Virus record (IMG/VR): IMGVR_UViG_3300021335_001605
Location: 1 to 22,818 of that record
Direction: 5' to 3' (one strand)
DNA length: 22,818 nt
Source: a virus
The position numbers and the translations under genes were made by a program. The notes under the pieces are model-generated. The model was not told where the DNA came from. It made no database searches and worked only from the letters and a program-made list of their open reading frames with translations. Shown in pieces: positions 1 to 6,897 of the stretch (within the stretch, counting starts at the first letter, position 1; every line of letters begins with the position of its first letter).

Positions 1-2
1 CT

Positions 3-1370
3 AAACCTGGTGAACCTTTTATGCAGGACCTTATTGATAATTATATTGAGGGCACATTAGAACCAGATAAGATTGCATGGGAACTTAGATCTATTGGCGG
101 TAGAGTACATGATTTAGCAAAAGAAGACTATTCAGTATATGAGGACCATATTGATTATCTTACTGAAACAGTACAATATGCTTGGAATAATAAAATGGAA
201 CCTTTTATTGTTGTAGAGACCACAAGAGGTTGTCCATATAAATGTGTATTCTGCGAGTGGGGCGGAGGTATTAATACCAAGATCTATAAAAAAGATATTG
301 AAATTGTAAAGCGTGATATTCTTGCTATGAAAAAAGCTGGCTATCGAGATGCTTATTTAACTGATGCAAACTTTGGTGCCTTTGAAGATAGGGACTTAGC
401 TATTTTTGAATTTGGTTGGAAGAATAATTTTAATCTTACAGATATTTCTACCATGAAGTCTAAATCATTAGATAGACGTAAAAGACTTATTGATCGTTGG
501 TTTAATATTGTAGGGCCAGGAACATCAGCACCCAAATCATTAGAACAAAAGCATGGATTAGACATGTGGGGAGAAACTGAATTTGTATCTGTAGTACCAA
601 CTGTATCAATTCAAAGTATTTCAGAAGAAGCAATGAAGTTAGCTGATAGAGTAGATCTATCAACAGAAAATAAATTAGAGTTAAGTAGGTACATTAATAA
701 AAGATGTAGTGAATATGGTTTTCCTATTCCAGCTTTAGAACTTATTCTTGCTATGCCTGGTTCTACAATTGAAGACTTTTATAATGAAATGGAAGTCATA
801 TGGAACTTTAAAGCATGGGGATCATTTAGACATGACTATATGTTCTTACCTGATTCACGACTAAACTCACAAGAATATAAAGATAAGCATCAAATCGAAA
901 CTGTAGAAGTCTATAGTGATATTGTAGATGAAGATGGTAGTGATAATTGGAATAGCTTATATAAGAATAAGAAGACATATTTCAAAACAATCAAATCTTG
1001 TTACTCTTTTACAGAAGACGAAATGATAGAGATGTGGTTTATGAATAATGCCGCAAACTACATCTTGCAGAATTTTTATCCACTTTTTATTGATTTAATT
1101 TCACCTCAGGGGTTTACAAAGCACGTATACTGTGTTATAATAAATCTATCTGATTTTAAGGAAATAGAGGATGAGATAAAAGATATATTCAATCCTAATA
1201 CTCCACCCCGTAGTATAAGACAGCTAGGCGGTAAGTTCAGGGTAGATACTATTAATGAGTACTTAGAAAGAAACAGACTATATATTATATCGGAGGTAAG
1301 TAAGAAATGTCTAATGTCTCAGACATATATACAAAAGGATACGTTAAGTTCTATGAGCCTGCCGGCTTAG
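3..1370 (+). CDS. B12-type radical SAM enzyme, 5'-partial
   Basis: The frame is open to the left edge, so the gene probably starts upstream; the first visible ATG is at 21 (449 aa from there). Counting from that Met, a radical-SAM CxxxCxxC motif lies at C71-C75-C78, followed by EWGGG and, at 115-119, DANFG. The pair CxWG then DANFG is characteristic of radical SAM proteins that also bind cobalamin; their B12-binding domain lies N-terminal to the SAM barrel, which here would be outside the window. Such enzymes use a [4Fe-4S] cluster and SAM to make a 5'-deoxyadenosyl radical, and many methylate unreactive carbons. Substrate is unknown. The last 64 nt overlap the next gene. It is the first visible gene of a tightly packed plus-strand operon with two further radical SAM genes. 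The family call is fairly sure; the chemistry and B12 dependence are inference. Confidence 0.85.
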   Translation, partial: KPGEPFMQDLIDNYIEGTLEPDKIAWELRSIGGRVHDLAKEDYSVYEDHIDYLTETVQYAWNNKMEPFIVVETTRGCPYKCVFCEWGGGINTKIYKKDIEIVKRDILAMKKAGYRDAYLTDANFGAFEDRDLAIFEFGWKNNFNLTDISTMKSKSLDRRKRLIDRWFNIVGPGTSAPKSLEQKHGLDMWGETEFVSVVPTVSIQSISEEAMKLADRVDLSTENKLELSRYINKRCSEYGFPIPALELILAMPGSTIEDFYNEMEVIWNFKAWGSFRHDYMFLPDSRLNSQEYKDKHQIETVEVYSDIVDEDGSDNWNSLYKNKKTYFKTIKSCYSFTEDEMIEMWFMNNAANYILQNFYPLFIDLISPQGFTKHVYCVIINLSDFKEIEDEIKDIFNPNTPPRSIRQLGGKFRVDTINEYLERNRLYIISEVSKKCLMSQTYIQKDTLSSMSLPA

Positions 1371-1819
1371 ATCTAATAAAGATTGACGACCATAGACTAC
1401 TTAATACTGAAGAGCGTGCAAGAGATAACGGTAAAGAAGATATTGATTATCTCTTAGCCAATAAACTTAATCTATTTGGTCAGCATCTTCATACTAACTA
1501 TATATTACCAGAATGGCCTGATGCTGTATTTAATAAATATTTGGTATGGGACGGTGTAGATAAAGATAATCAAGGCTGGCATACTGATATGTTTGAAGAT
1601 TATGATGTCTTTTTTCTATACTATTTAGATCATACCTATAAAGAATCTGGTGGTGCAATTAATTTTAAGTGGGACGGAGACTGTGTTTCAAGTTATCAAC
1701 CAATGGCAGGTGACTTATTTATGATCTCTAATCTAAGAGGATTCTGGCATAAGGCAGATGATACTAAAATAAAGCGGAGGGTCTGTTCTTTTGACTATTC
1801 TACAGGACGTACTGAATAA
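1307..1819 (+). CDS. 2OG-Fe(II) dioxygenase-like protein (paralogue 1)
   Basis: A 170-aa protein with the signature of the small 2-oxoglutarate/Fe(II) oxygenase fold: HxD at H92-T-D94, a distal histidine at H148 (in FWHKAD), and an arginine pair at R157-R158, where the family binds the 2OG carboxylate. The spacing fits a minimal double-stranded beta-helix. Such enzymes hydroxylate or oxidise proteins, nucleobases or small molecules; the substrate is not identifiable. The start is supported by GGAGG at 1292-1296, ten bases before ATG 1307. It overlaps the upstream radical SAM gene by 64 nt and the next ORF by 29 nt. It aligns by eye with the protein at 2083-2586, sharing W-x-GVD before the HxD and RRV-x-SF-x-Y at the end, so the two look like diverged duplicates. 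The metal site appears complete. Confidence 0.8.
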   Translation: MSNVSDIYTKGYVKFYEPAGLDLIKIDDHRLLNTEERARDNGKEDIDYLLANKLNLFGQHLHTNYILPEWPDAVFNKYLVWDGVDKDNQGWHTDMFEDYDVFFLYYLDHTYKESGGAINFKWDGDCVSSYQPMAGDLFMISNLRGFWHKADDTKIKRRVCSFDYSTGRTE

Positions 1820-2090
1820 AAAATCTATTCTATGTAAAGAAAGAGATCTTACAGCAGAATTGTATAATCTATGGATCACCAAGATGCATGATTTTCAAGA
1901 CGATAAGTATAAGTACGAAATGTACTTGAAGATGATTGATAACTTAGAGCCTTATGCTAATATGATTAAAGAAGAAATTCGTGTTTGTAATAGACAAATA
2001 TGCAAAATTGAAGGCGTAGAATCTATTGAAGACACGCCTTATGGAGTGGAGTGTACGTATAAGTATGGATATGAAAAACCAAATGACTAA
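1791..2090 (+). CDS. Small hypothetical protein between the two 2OG genes
   Basis: A 99-aa charged, probably helical protein that I do not recognise. The proposed start is TTG at 1791, ten bases after GGAGG at 1776-1780; no in-frame ATG lies nearby, and another TTG is at 1860. It has three cysteines, two in CNRQIC near residue 66, with no clear metal motif. It overlaps the preceding 2OG gene by 29 nt, and its stop overlaps the likely start of the following 2OG gene (ATGACTAA, 2083-2090). Its place between two oxygenase paralogues and the good Shine-Dalgarno sequence argue that it is a real gene. It could be a partner or a substrate of the neighbouring enzymes, but nothing in its sequence proves this. 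Confidence 0.6.
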   Translation: MTILQDVLNKKSILCKERDLTAELYNLWITKMHDFQDDKYKYEMYLKMIDNLEPYANMIKEEIRVCNRQICKIEGVESIEDTPYGVECTYKYGYEKPND

Positions 2091-2586
2091 CGAACAAACT
2101 TTTTTTATTGATGGATACTGGCATGATACACTACCAGAAGAAATCGATATTAGTGGGTTTGATAAATTTGATTTTAAGGATTGTACACAGCCAGAAGAAT
2201 TATGGCTAGATCCTGAGGCTCAAGATGATTTAGATAATATTCATAAATGGTTAGCTGATAACTATATTTCTAAGATCTTTGATGATTTTGAAATGAAGCA
2301 GTGCGCTATGTGGTCAGGTGTAGATGAAGGTTCTCGTAATTGGCATAATGATTTTGAAGATGGTGACTCTTTTAATAGTAATATATTAATTTATTTAGAT
2401 GATAACACTAAACAAAATGGTAATAATATTCAAGTAAAAGTAGGTGATTATCATTTTACATTATATCCTAAACGTAGAGATTTTGTATGGTTGAATCAGA
2501 AAAAATGTTTTCAACATCGAGCTCAGCACCTTTCTGGAACTCGTAGAGTTTTATCATTTGAGTACTTAGTCCCGGCACTATACTAA
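2083..2586 (+). CDS. 2OG-Fe(II) dioxygenase-like protein (paralogue 2)
   Basis: With the start at ATG 2083 the protein has 167 aa, close to its 170-aa paralogue upstream. It carries HxD at H88-N-D90, a distal histidine at H145 (in FQHRAQH) and R154-R155 before a final beta strand, the full set for a 2OG/Fe(II) oxygenase. The frame is open further upstream, with possible starts TTG 2026, ATG 2041, ATG 2065 and ATG 2071. I prefer 2083 because the overlap with the previous stop (ATGACTAA) is short and because the conserved region begins just after it; GGAG at 2048-2051 could instead favour ATG 2065. The stop codon shares one base with the next small ORF (TAATG, 2584-2588). Substrate is unknown. 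The two paralogues may act on related substrates or form a heterodimer. Confidence 0.78.
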   Translation: MTNEQTFFIDGYWHDTLPEEIDISGFDKFDFKDCTQPEELWLDPEAQDDLDNIHKWLADNYISKIFDDFEMKQCAMWSGVDEGSRNWHNDFEDGDSFNSNILIYLDDNTKQNGNNIQVKVGDYHFTLYPKRRDFVWLNQKKCFQHRAQHLSGTRRVLSFEYLVPALY

Positions 2587-2699
2587 TGGATGAAGTATTA
2601 CTTTGGCAGTATAGACGTAGTCTTATTAAGTATATTTGTATCAACAATTATTCTCCTAGACATGCTGCTCGTATACTAAATGGAATATCATGGATTTAA
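2586..2699 (+). CDS. 37-aa ORF translationally coupled to the SPASM radical SAM gene
   Basis: This short reading frame fills the only gap in the operon. Its ATG (2586-2588) shares a base with the preceding stop in TAATG, and its TAA (2697-2699) lies ten bases inside the next gene, whose ATG is at 2690. The peptide has 37 residues, begins MDEVLLWQYRRSLIKY, is basic and aromatic, and has one cysteine (C18). I do not recognise it. The position between a 2OG oxygenase and a SPASM radical SAM protein is where a precursor peptide for a modifying enzyme may lie. It could equally be a coupling leader that carries ribosomes to the radical SAM gene, or chance. The interlocked start and stop support translation; no function is claimed. 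Confidence 0.45.
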   Translation: MDEVLLWQYRRSLIKYICINNYSPRHAARILNGISWI

Positions 2700-3724
2700 T
2701 AATTAAGCCAACTGAGTTATGCAATTTCAAATGTACCTTTTGCTCATCAACTAAACTTGTAGACGATAAGGCGGCTAAGCTTGACCTTATGAAGATCTAT
2801 CAATTTCTTGACAGGTTTCCAGAGACTAATACAATAATTGTAAATGGTGGTGATCCTTTAATGATGGATCCTCAATACTATAGAGAAATTATTAAGTATT
2901 GTGATGATAATGATTTACCTGCTAATATATCTCTTACCACAAATCTTTGGCCGTTCTATAAAAATCCAAGCAGATGGTTAGATATTTTTCAAAATCCTAG
3001 AGTTGGTATTGCTACTTCGTTTCAATATGGAAGTGGTAGATTAAAAGGTGACTATTCTGTATTTACTGAAGAAGATTTTTGGAAGTGTTCTGATGCAGTA
3101 CTCGAACACTGTGGGTATAGACCTTCATTCATTGCTGTAATTACCGAAGAGAATGAAGACTCTGTAATACAAACGGTTGAATTAGCTAAAAAAATGGGTG
3201 TTGTTTGTAAAGTAAACTATGCCATGGCCAGTGGTGAACAAGACAAACCATATATGTTATCTAAAATATATGCACAATATGTAAAGATCTGGCAGGCTGG
3301 ACTAGCTGAGTGGGAACATAATACACAACAAATGATGGGTAAGATACGAGGTGAGGCTGCAGTATGTCCATTGACTCGTACTTGTGATTCTCATATACGA
3401 ACTATACAGCCAGAAGGTGACTACTATTCATGTGGTGCATTTGGTGACGATAAAGAAAAAGCTATTGACTTTGATAAAGAGATGAAAGGCGAATTCTTCA
3501 CACCTCTTGCAAACTCGCCAGAACTTAATAACTTAAAACATGCTTGTTGGACGTGTCCTATGTTTGATATATGTAATGGTTGTAAGAAAACTATCAAAGA
3601 TCTTAAACAGCATAATATGGTAGAAGAACACTGTTACAATATGAAGCTTATAGCACCTGCAATCTTGGCAGCCAATGGAGTTGACAGGGAAGTAACACCT
3701 TATGTCAATGAGAATATATTATGA
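2690..3724 (+). CDS. Radical SAM protein with SPASM domain
   Basis: A 344-aa protein. The radical SAM cluster motif is C11-N-F-K-C15-T-F-C18, and GGDP at 53-56 matches the SAM-binding glycine motif. The C-terminal region has the cysteine pattern of a SPASM domain, which holds auxiliary [4Fe-4S] clusters: C232-x10-G243-x4-C248, then C286-x2-C289-x5-C295-x2-C298 and C315, with C226 just before. SPASM enzymes include sulfatase maturases and many enzymes that modify ribosomally made peptides, though some act on small molecules. The ATG at 2690 overlaps the end of the 37-aa ORF, and the stop overlaps the next start (ATGA, 3721-3724). The N-terminus resembles the next gene (K/N-PT then CNFKC), so the two may be diverged duplicates. 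The family is clear; the substrate is unknown. Confidence 0.9.
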   Translation: MDLIIKPTELCNFKCTFCSSTKLVDDKAAKLDLMKIYQFLDRFPETNTIIVNGGDPLMMDPQYYREIIKYCDDNDLPANISLTTNLWPFYKNPSRWLDIFQNPRVGIATSFQYGSGRLKGDYSVFTEEDFWKCSDAVLEHCGYRPSFIAVITEENEDSVIQTVELAKKMGVVCKVNYAMASGEQDKPYMLSKIYAQYVKIWQAGLAEWEHNTQQMMGKIRGEAAVCPLTRTCDSHIRTIQPEGDYYSCGAFGDDKEKAIDFDKEMKGEFFTPLANSPELNNLKHACWTCPMFDICNGCKKTIKDLKQHNMVEEHCYNMKLIAPAILAANGVDREVTPYVNENIL

Positions 3725-4647
3725 ATGTATCAATCAATCCAACATACTTCTGTAACTTTAAGTGTAACTTCTGTTATCTGACTCCTGAACAATTAAGAGA
3801 TCAGAAAAAAATAGAACCAAAACAATTAGACAAATTACTAAAAGATATACCAGAACCAATAGATCATATTGACTTATATGGTGGAGAAATCGGTGCACTT
3901 AGACGAGATTACTATGATGAAATAAAAGCAGTAATACGTAAACACTATAACGGTAAAATTAATATCAACACAAATTTTTCTATGCTAGATAGTAGATTTT
4001 TTGAGCATGATATTACTTTATCTGTATCTTATGATTTTGAGGCCAGAGAAAAACATGAATTAGTATTTCAAAACATGATGATGAGTCCTAAACCGATAGC
4101 CTTGCTGATCTTGGCATCACCAAGGGTTATCACCATGGACGTGGACGAGATGATTCAGAACCTCAATCTGCTCAAATCTGTTACTTCTGTTGAAATTAAG
4201 CCGTATTCTATCAATCAGGCTAATACATTAGATCTTTCTCACAAGGAGTATGAAAATTTTGTTATAAAGTGGTTAGAGTCTCCAATACAAAAGAACTTTG
4301 AATTTATCAATCTTTACAATATTGAAGATAGTTATAACAAACATTATAATGCTTTTAGTGATGACCATGTATATATTACACCCAATGGCAAGTATGGTGT
4401 ACTTGATTTTGATAAAGATGATAAAGAATACTTTTTAGAATTAGCTAGCTGGTCTAACTATCAACAATGGGCTTATCAAGAAAAAGTTACGTTATCAGAT
4501 ATCTGTAATAATTGTAAGTATGTAGGTCACTGTCTTACAGAACATTATAGATATGTTAAAGATTTAGATAATAGCTGTAATGGCTATATAAATTTACTAG
4601 AGTGGTATGATGCAAGAGTGGAAGATAAAACAAAAGTTATATCATAA
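3721..4647 (+). CDS. Radical SAM protein with reduced SPASM/twitch domain
   Basis: A 308-aa protein with C11-N-F-K-C15-N-F-C18 and a glycine motif GGEI at 54-57, so the SAM-radical core is complete. In the C-terminus only C262-x2-C265-x5-C271 and C286 are present. The segment matching the earlier GxxxxC of the SPASM neighbour (YITPNGKYGVLDFD, near 218-231) has no cysteine. This suggests one auxiliary cluster rather than two, as in twitch-type domains. It is coupled to the upstream radical SAM gene by a four-base ATGA overlap and overlaps the next ORF by 41 nt. A stretch around 4081-4170 is richer in G+C than its surroundings. It may act with the SPASM paralogue on the same substrate; that is inference. 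Confidence 0.88.
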   Translation: MNVSINPTYFCNFKCNFCYLTPEQLRDQKKIEPKQLDKLLKDIPEPIDHIDLYGGEIGALRRDYYDEIKAVIRKHYNGKININTNFSMLDSRFFEHDITLSVSYDFEAREKHELVFQNMMMSPKPIALLILASPRVITMDVDEMIQNLNLLKSVTSVEIKPYSINQANTLDLSHKEYENFVIKWLESPIQKNFEFINLYNIEDSYNKHYNAFSDDHVYITPNGKYGVLDFDKDDKEYFLELASWSNYQQWAYQEKVTLSDICNNCKYVGHCLTEHYRYVKDLDNSCNGYINLLEWYDARVEDKTKVIS

Positions 4648-5047
4648 ACTAAATAAAGATTATGAAGATGACTTAAATAATGTTGATATCGAAATCACAA
4701 AAGATATTACTTTCCATGCTATCAGATATTTTAGAGAAAAAGATATTGGCTGGATCTATCCATCTAAATCTTATATGGTAGCAATATGCTACGCTTTTTG
4801 GATAATGGAAGACTATAATGAAAATTTTTATGATGTTCTAAATGATCCAGAACTTCTTCCAATGGATCCTTATTTTGTTCCATACAGAGAAGATAGTGTA
4901 ACATACAATAATATAATTAGTGTAGTTTGCGCAAACAATAAAGGTAAACTTACAACAGAAGGAATGGTACAAGATGTCCGAAGATATTACGAAGCTGAAA
5001 TTAAGAACGGGGACACACTATCTATATCCAACGTTACTGAGGTTTGA
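4607..5047 (+). CDS. Hypothetical protein, 146 aa
   Basis: I cannot assign a family. The protein is acidic and aromatic, with a mid-region FHAIRYFREKDIGWIYPSKSY followed by a hydrophobic helix (MVAICYAFWIME), too short and interrupted to call a membrane segment. A proline- and aspartate-rich turn region follows (LNDPELLPMDPYFVPY). It begins with two adjacent ATGs at 4607 and 4610, overlaps the preceding radical SAM gene by 41 nt and the following oxygenase gene by 74 nt. No cysteine motif or catalytic signature is visible. The compact, in-register location inside the operon and the protein-like composition argue that it is real. It may be an adaptor, a substrate or an unrelated phage protein. 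Confidence 0.65.
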   Translation: MMQEWKIKQKLYHKLNKDYEDDLNNVDIEITKDITFHAIRYFREKDIGWIYPSKSYMVAICYAFWIMEDYNENFYDVLNDPELLPMDPYFVPYREDSVTYNNIISVVCANNKGKLTTEGMVQDVRRYYEAEIKNGDTLSISNVTEV

Positions 5048-5504
5048 ACACATACCTATTGATGACGAATGGGTTATGGATGGACTACAAAAGAAAGTAA
5101 CGCAATCCTTAATTGATGATGCTTACTTTTATTTTGATGACTTTATTCAAGATTGGACTGGTCATAATATACATGACTGGAAAGATTATGAAATAAAATC
5201 TTGGATTAACCGTTATGAGAATATTGGTATGGAAACACACACTCATTCTGGTGCTCATGCTTCAATGGTAGTATATTTAGAATCTGATCCCGAGTCAGGT
5301 GGTGAAATAGTTTTTTATGATCCTAGGCCACATGTAGCTCGTGGATATGATATGAAATTTAGAAAAACTACTGACCCAACTTATCATGCACCAAAGACTG
5401 GAGATTTATTAATCTTTCCTAGTTACCTATATCACTCTGTCAGACCTGCAACTCACACGAGAGTATCTTGTGCATTAGATCTATATTTGTATAATGATGA
5501 TTAA
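4974..5504 (+). CDS. 2OG-Fe(II) oxygenase-like protein of the TIGR02466/2OG-FeII_Oxy_5 type
   Basis: A 176-aa protein with the features of the phage-common family: LYPT near residues 17-20, an asparagine/tyrosine strand, then H89-T-H91, a YLxSDPxSGGEIVFYDPR block at about 101-118, GDLLIFPSYLYH ending in H154, and R163. H89, H154 and R163 fit iron and 2OG binding; the usual HxD position reads HxH here. GAAGGA at 4958-4963 supports ATG 4974. It overlaps the previous ORF by 74 nt and is the last gene of the operon. Its TAA (5502-5504) overlaps the stop of the convergent fibre gene. Related proteins are frequent in marine T4-like phages and their targets are mostly unknown. It belongs to a different subfamily from the two oxygenase paralogues upstream. 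Confidence 0.85.
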   Translation: MSEDITKLKLRTGTHYLYPTLLRFEHIPIDDEWVMDGLQKKVTQSLIDDAYFYFDDFIQDWTGHNIHDWKDYEIKSWINRYENIGMETHTHSGAHASMVVYLESDPESGGEIVFYDPRPHVARGYDMKFRKTTDPTYHAPKTGDLLIFPSYLYHSVRPATHTRVSCALDLYLYNDD

Positions 5505-6694
5505 AGAATAACGGCTTCTATTTTGCCAGTAGGATTTTTCTTAGTGGCTTTAAAGTCTTCAAGGGCTACTGCAAATCCATGAGGTGACTCATTATCTACT
5601 ACACCATGACCTTCAGGTGCACCCACTAAACGATCACCCTTTTTAACAGTACCACCGACCTTTACAGGAACACGGCCTTTCAAGGCAACCGGAATACCAT
5701 TTTCTAGTTGATTATTCATTAAGTATGCAGGATAAGCAGAGATAACTCCAAGTACTGAATGATTGTGTTCACCATCGGTAGCTGTTACTTCGAATTCACC
5801 ACCTACTCTTACTACTGTACCAGCTTCGTATGCATAATCAGAAAGATAAAGCTCAGCCAAGTCAGCGTAGTTTGCAGTCGTTGCAGTACCACTAAAGGTA
5901 GTTGCATGAACAGTACTCCATTTAAGAGAACTTTCTCCTAATGTATAGCTATTATTTGCATTGGGTACAATTGCAGTATTAACTCTAGATCCAAATGTAA
6001 CTATATCAGATGCAGTTGAATTACCAAGTACAACATTACCATTGGCAGTAAAGGTACTTGCTACCGTAAGAGTATCACCCATATTGAAAGCATTATTAAA
6101 TTGTGCTGCACCAGATACTGTTAATCCTTGGTTAAGAGTAGTTACTGCACCATTTACTGTAAGTCCATTTCCAACTGTAGCAGATCCACTAATAGTAGTG
6201 GTATCAGAAGTTTGATTACCTAGTGTACTACTTCCATCTACAGTTAAAGTACCAGATACGTTAATTAGTCCATTACAATCAATATCAGCATTTGCGATTA
6301 AAAGACCTTGAGAAGTCAGAGTACCACCAACAGTAGTATTACCCGTTACTCCAAGTGTAGTTCCCACGCTCGTAGCTCCTACAATACTTAAATCAGCAGC
6401 AACTGTAGCATTACCTGTTTGATTGAGGGTTAATACATCTTGTGCACCGGCAGTAAGTTTAAGAGTAGCTGCTTCACCAGCCACGATAACTGTTCCATCT
6501 CCAATTTGATCTGCAATATTAATTTCGTTATCAAATGTAGAGTTACTTTTAATTTCATTAAGAGCACCAATAACATCAGTTGCGGTATATCTACTTGTTA
6601 GTCCAGAATCATCTCCAACTAAAGTTGCAAGACCATTGCTTTTGACTCTCCATTGTTCAAAGGTATCTGAAGTTGCTACATTTATGACAGCCAT
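5501..6694 (-). CDS. Tail fibre or spike protein
   Basis: A 397-aa protein with three parts. The first about 60 residues form a head (VINVATSDTFEQWRVKSNG) of the type found at the start of marine-phage fibre proteins. Residues about 60-240 are short repeats of small, beta-forming residues (LTV-x-G, T-x-VGNG-x-LTV), which predict a trimeric beta-structured shaft. From about 274 comes a C-terminal domain (NYADLAELY, YEAGTVV, PAYLMN, GRVPVKV, KKGDRLVG) common at the ends of phage fibres and resembling self-cleaving or chaperone-like fibre tips; whether it cleaves is unknown. It likely binds the host surface. The start overlaps the stop of the 67-aa gene at 6694. The stop overlaps that of the convergent oxygenase gene. 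Confidence 0.8.
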   Translation of the reverse strand: MAVINVATSDTFEQWRVKSNGLATLVGDDSGLTSRYTATDVIGALNEIKSNSTFDNEINIADQIGDGTVIVAGEAATLKLTAGAQDVLTLNQTGNATVAADLSIVGATSVGTTLGVTGNTTVGGTLTSQGLLIANADIDCNGLINVSGTLTVDGSSTLGNQTSDTTTISGSATVGNGLTVNGAVTTLNQGLTVSGAAQFNNAFNMGDTLTVASTFTANGNVVLGNSTASDIVTFGSRVNTAIVPNANNSYTLGESSLKWSTVHATTFSGTATTANYADLAELYLSDYAYEAGTVVRVGGEFEVTATDGEHNHSVLGVISAYPAYLMNNQLENGIPVALKGRVPVKVGGTVKKGDRLVGAPEGHGVVDNESPHGFAVALEDFKATKKNPTGKIEAVIL

Positions 6695-6897
6695 TAGTTA
6701 AGCCTCTTAATAATTTGGTTCATTAAATCTTTTAACTCCTGAACATCATTTTTAATGCTTTGAAGTTCTTCTTCTTTTTTCTCTGCTGCTAACTTAGCAT
6801 TTAATGCTTTTTGATAAGCAGTGTTATCTGTATTTATAACAGCCCCTGAGTTCATATCTCTTTGGAGGCCTGGTCTATTTTGTATATTAACCTTCAT
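6694..6897 (-). CDS. Small coiled-coil virion-associated protein
   Basis: A 67-aa protein. The first half carries NRPGLQRDMNSGAVINTDN; the second half (about 34-66) is a charged helix with heptad-like leucines and isoleucines (EELQSIKNDVQELKDLMNQIIKRLN), which predicts a coiled coil. It lies between the large DUF4815 protein and the fibre and overlaps each by a base or so, so the three are probably translated together. A short coiled coil there could trimerise or attach the fibre. That is inference from position; I know of no defined function. A TATAAATA match falls inside the gene at 6831-6838. Confidence 0.7.
   Translation of the reverse strand: MKVNIQNRPGLQRDMNSGAVINTDNTAYQKALNAKLAAEKKEEELQSIKNDVQELKDLMNQIIKRLN
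6831..6838 (-). promoter_or_regulatory. Possible internal late promoter before the fibre gene
   Basis: A TATAAATA on the minus strand inside the 67-aa gene, 136 nt upstream of the fibre start. The motif is right but the location is coding and the spacing unlike the others. A few matches per strand are expected by chance in DNA this AT-rich, so this is weak. Confidence 0.3.

Noticed and set aside
3-5504. Idea that the radical SAM genes are queuosine-type (QueE) enzymes for DNA modification
   Set aside because: None has QueE length or motifs, and no QueC, QueD, FolE or DpdA neighbour is present.
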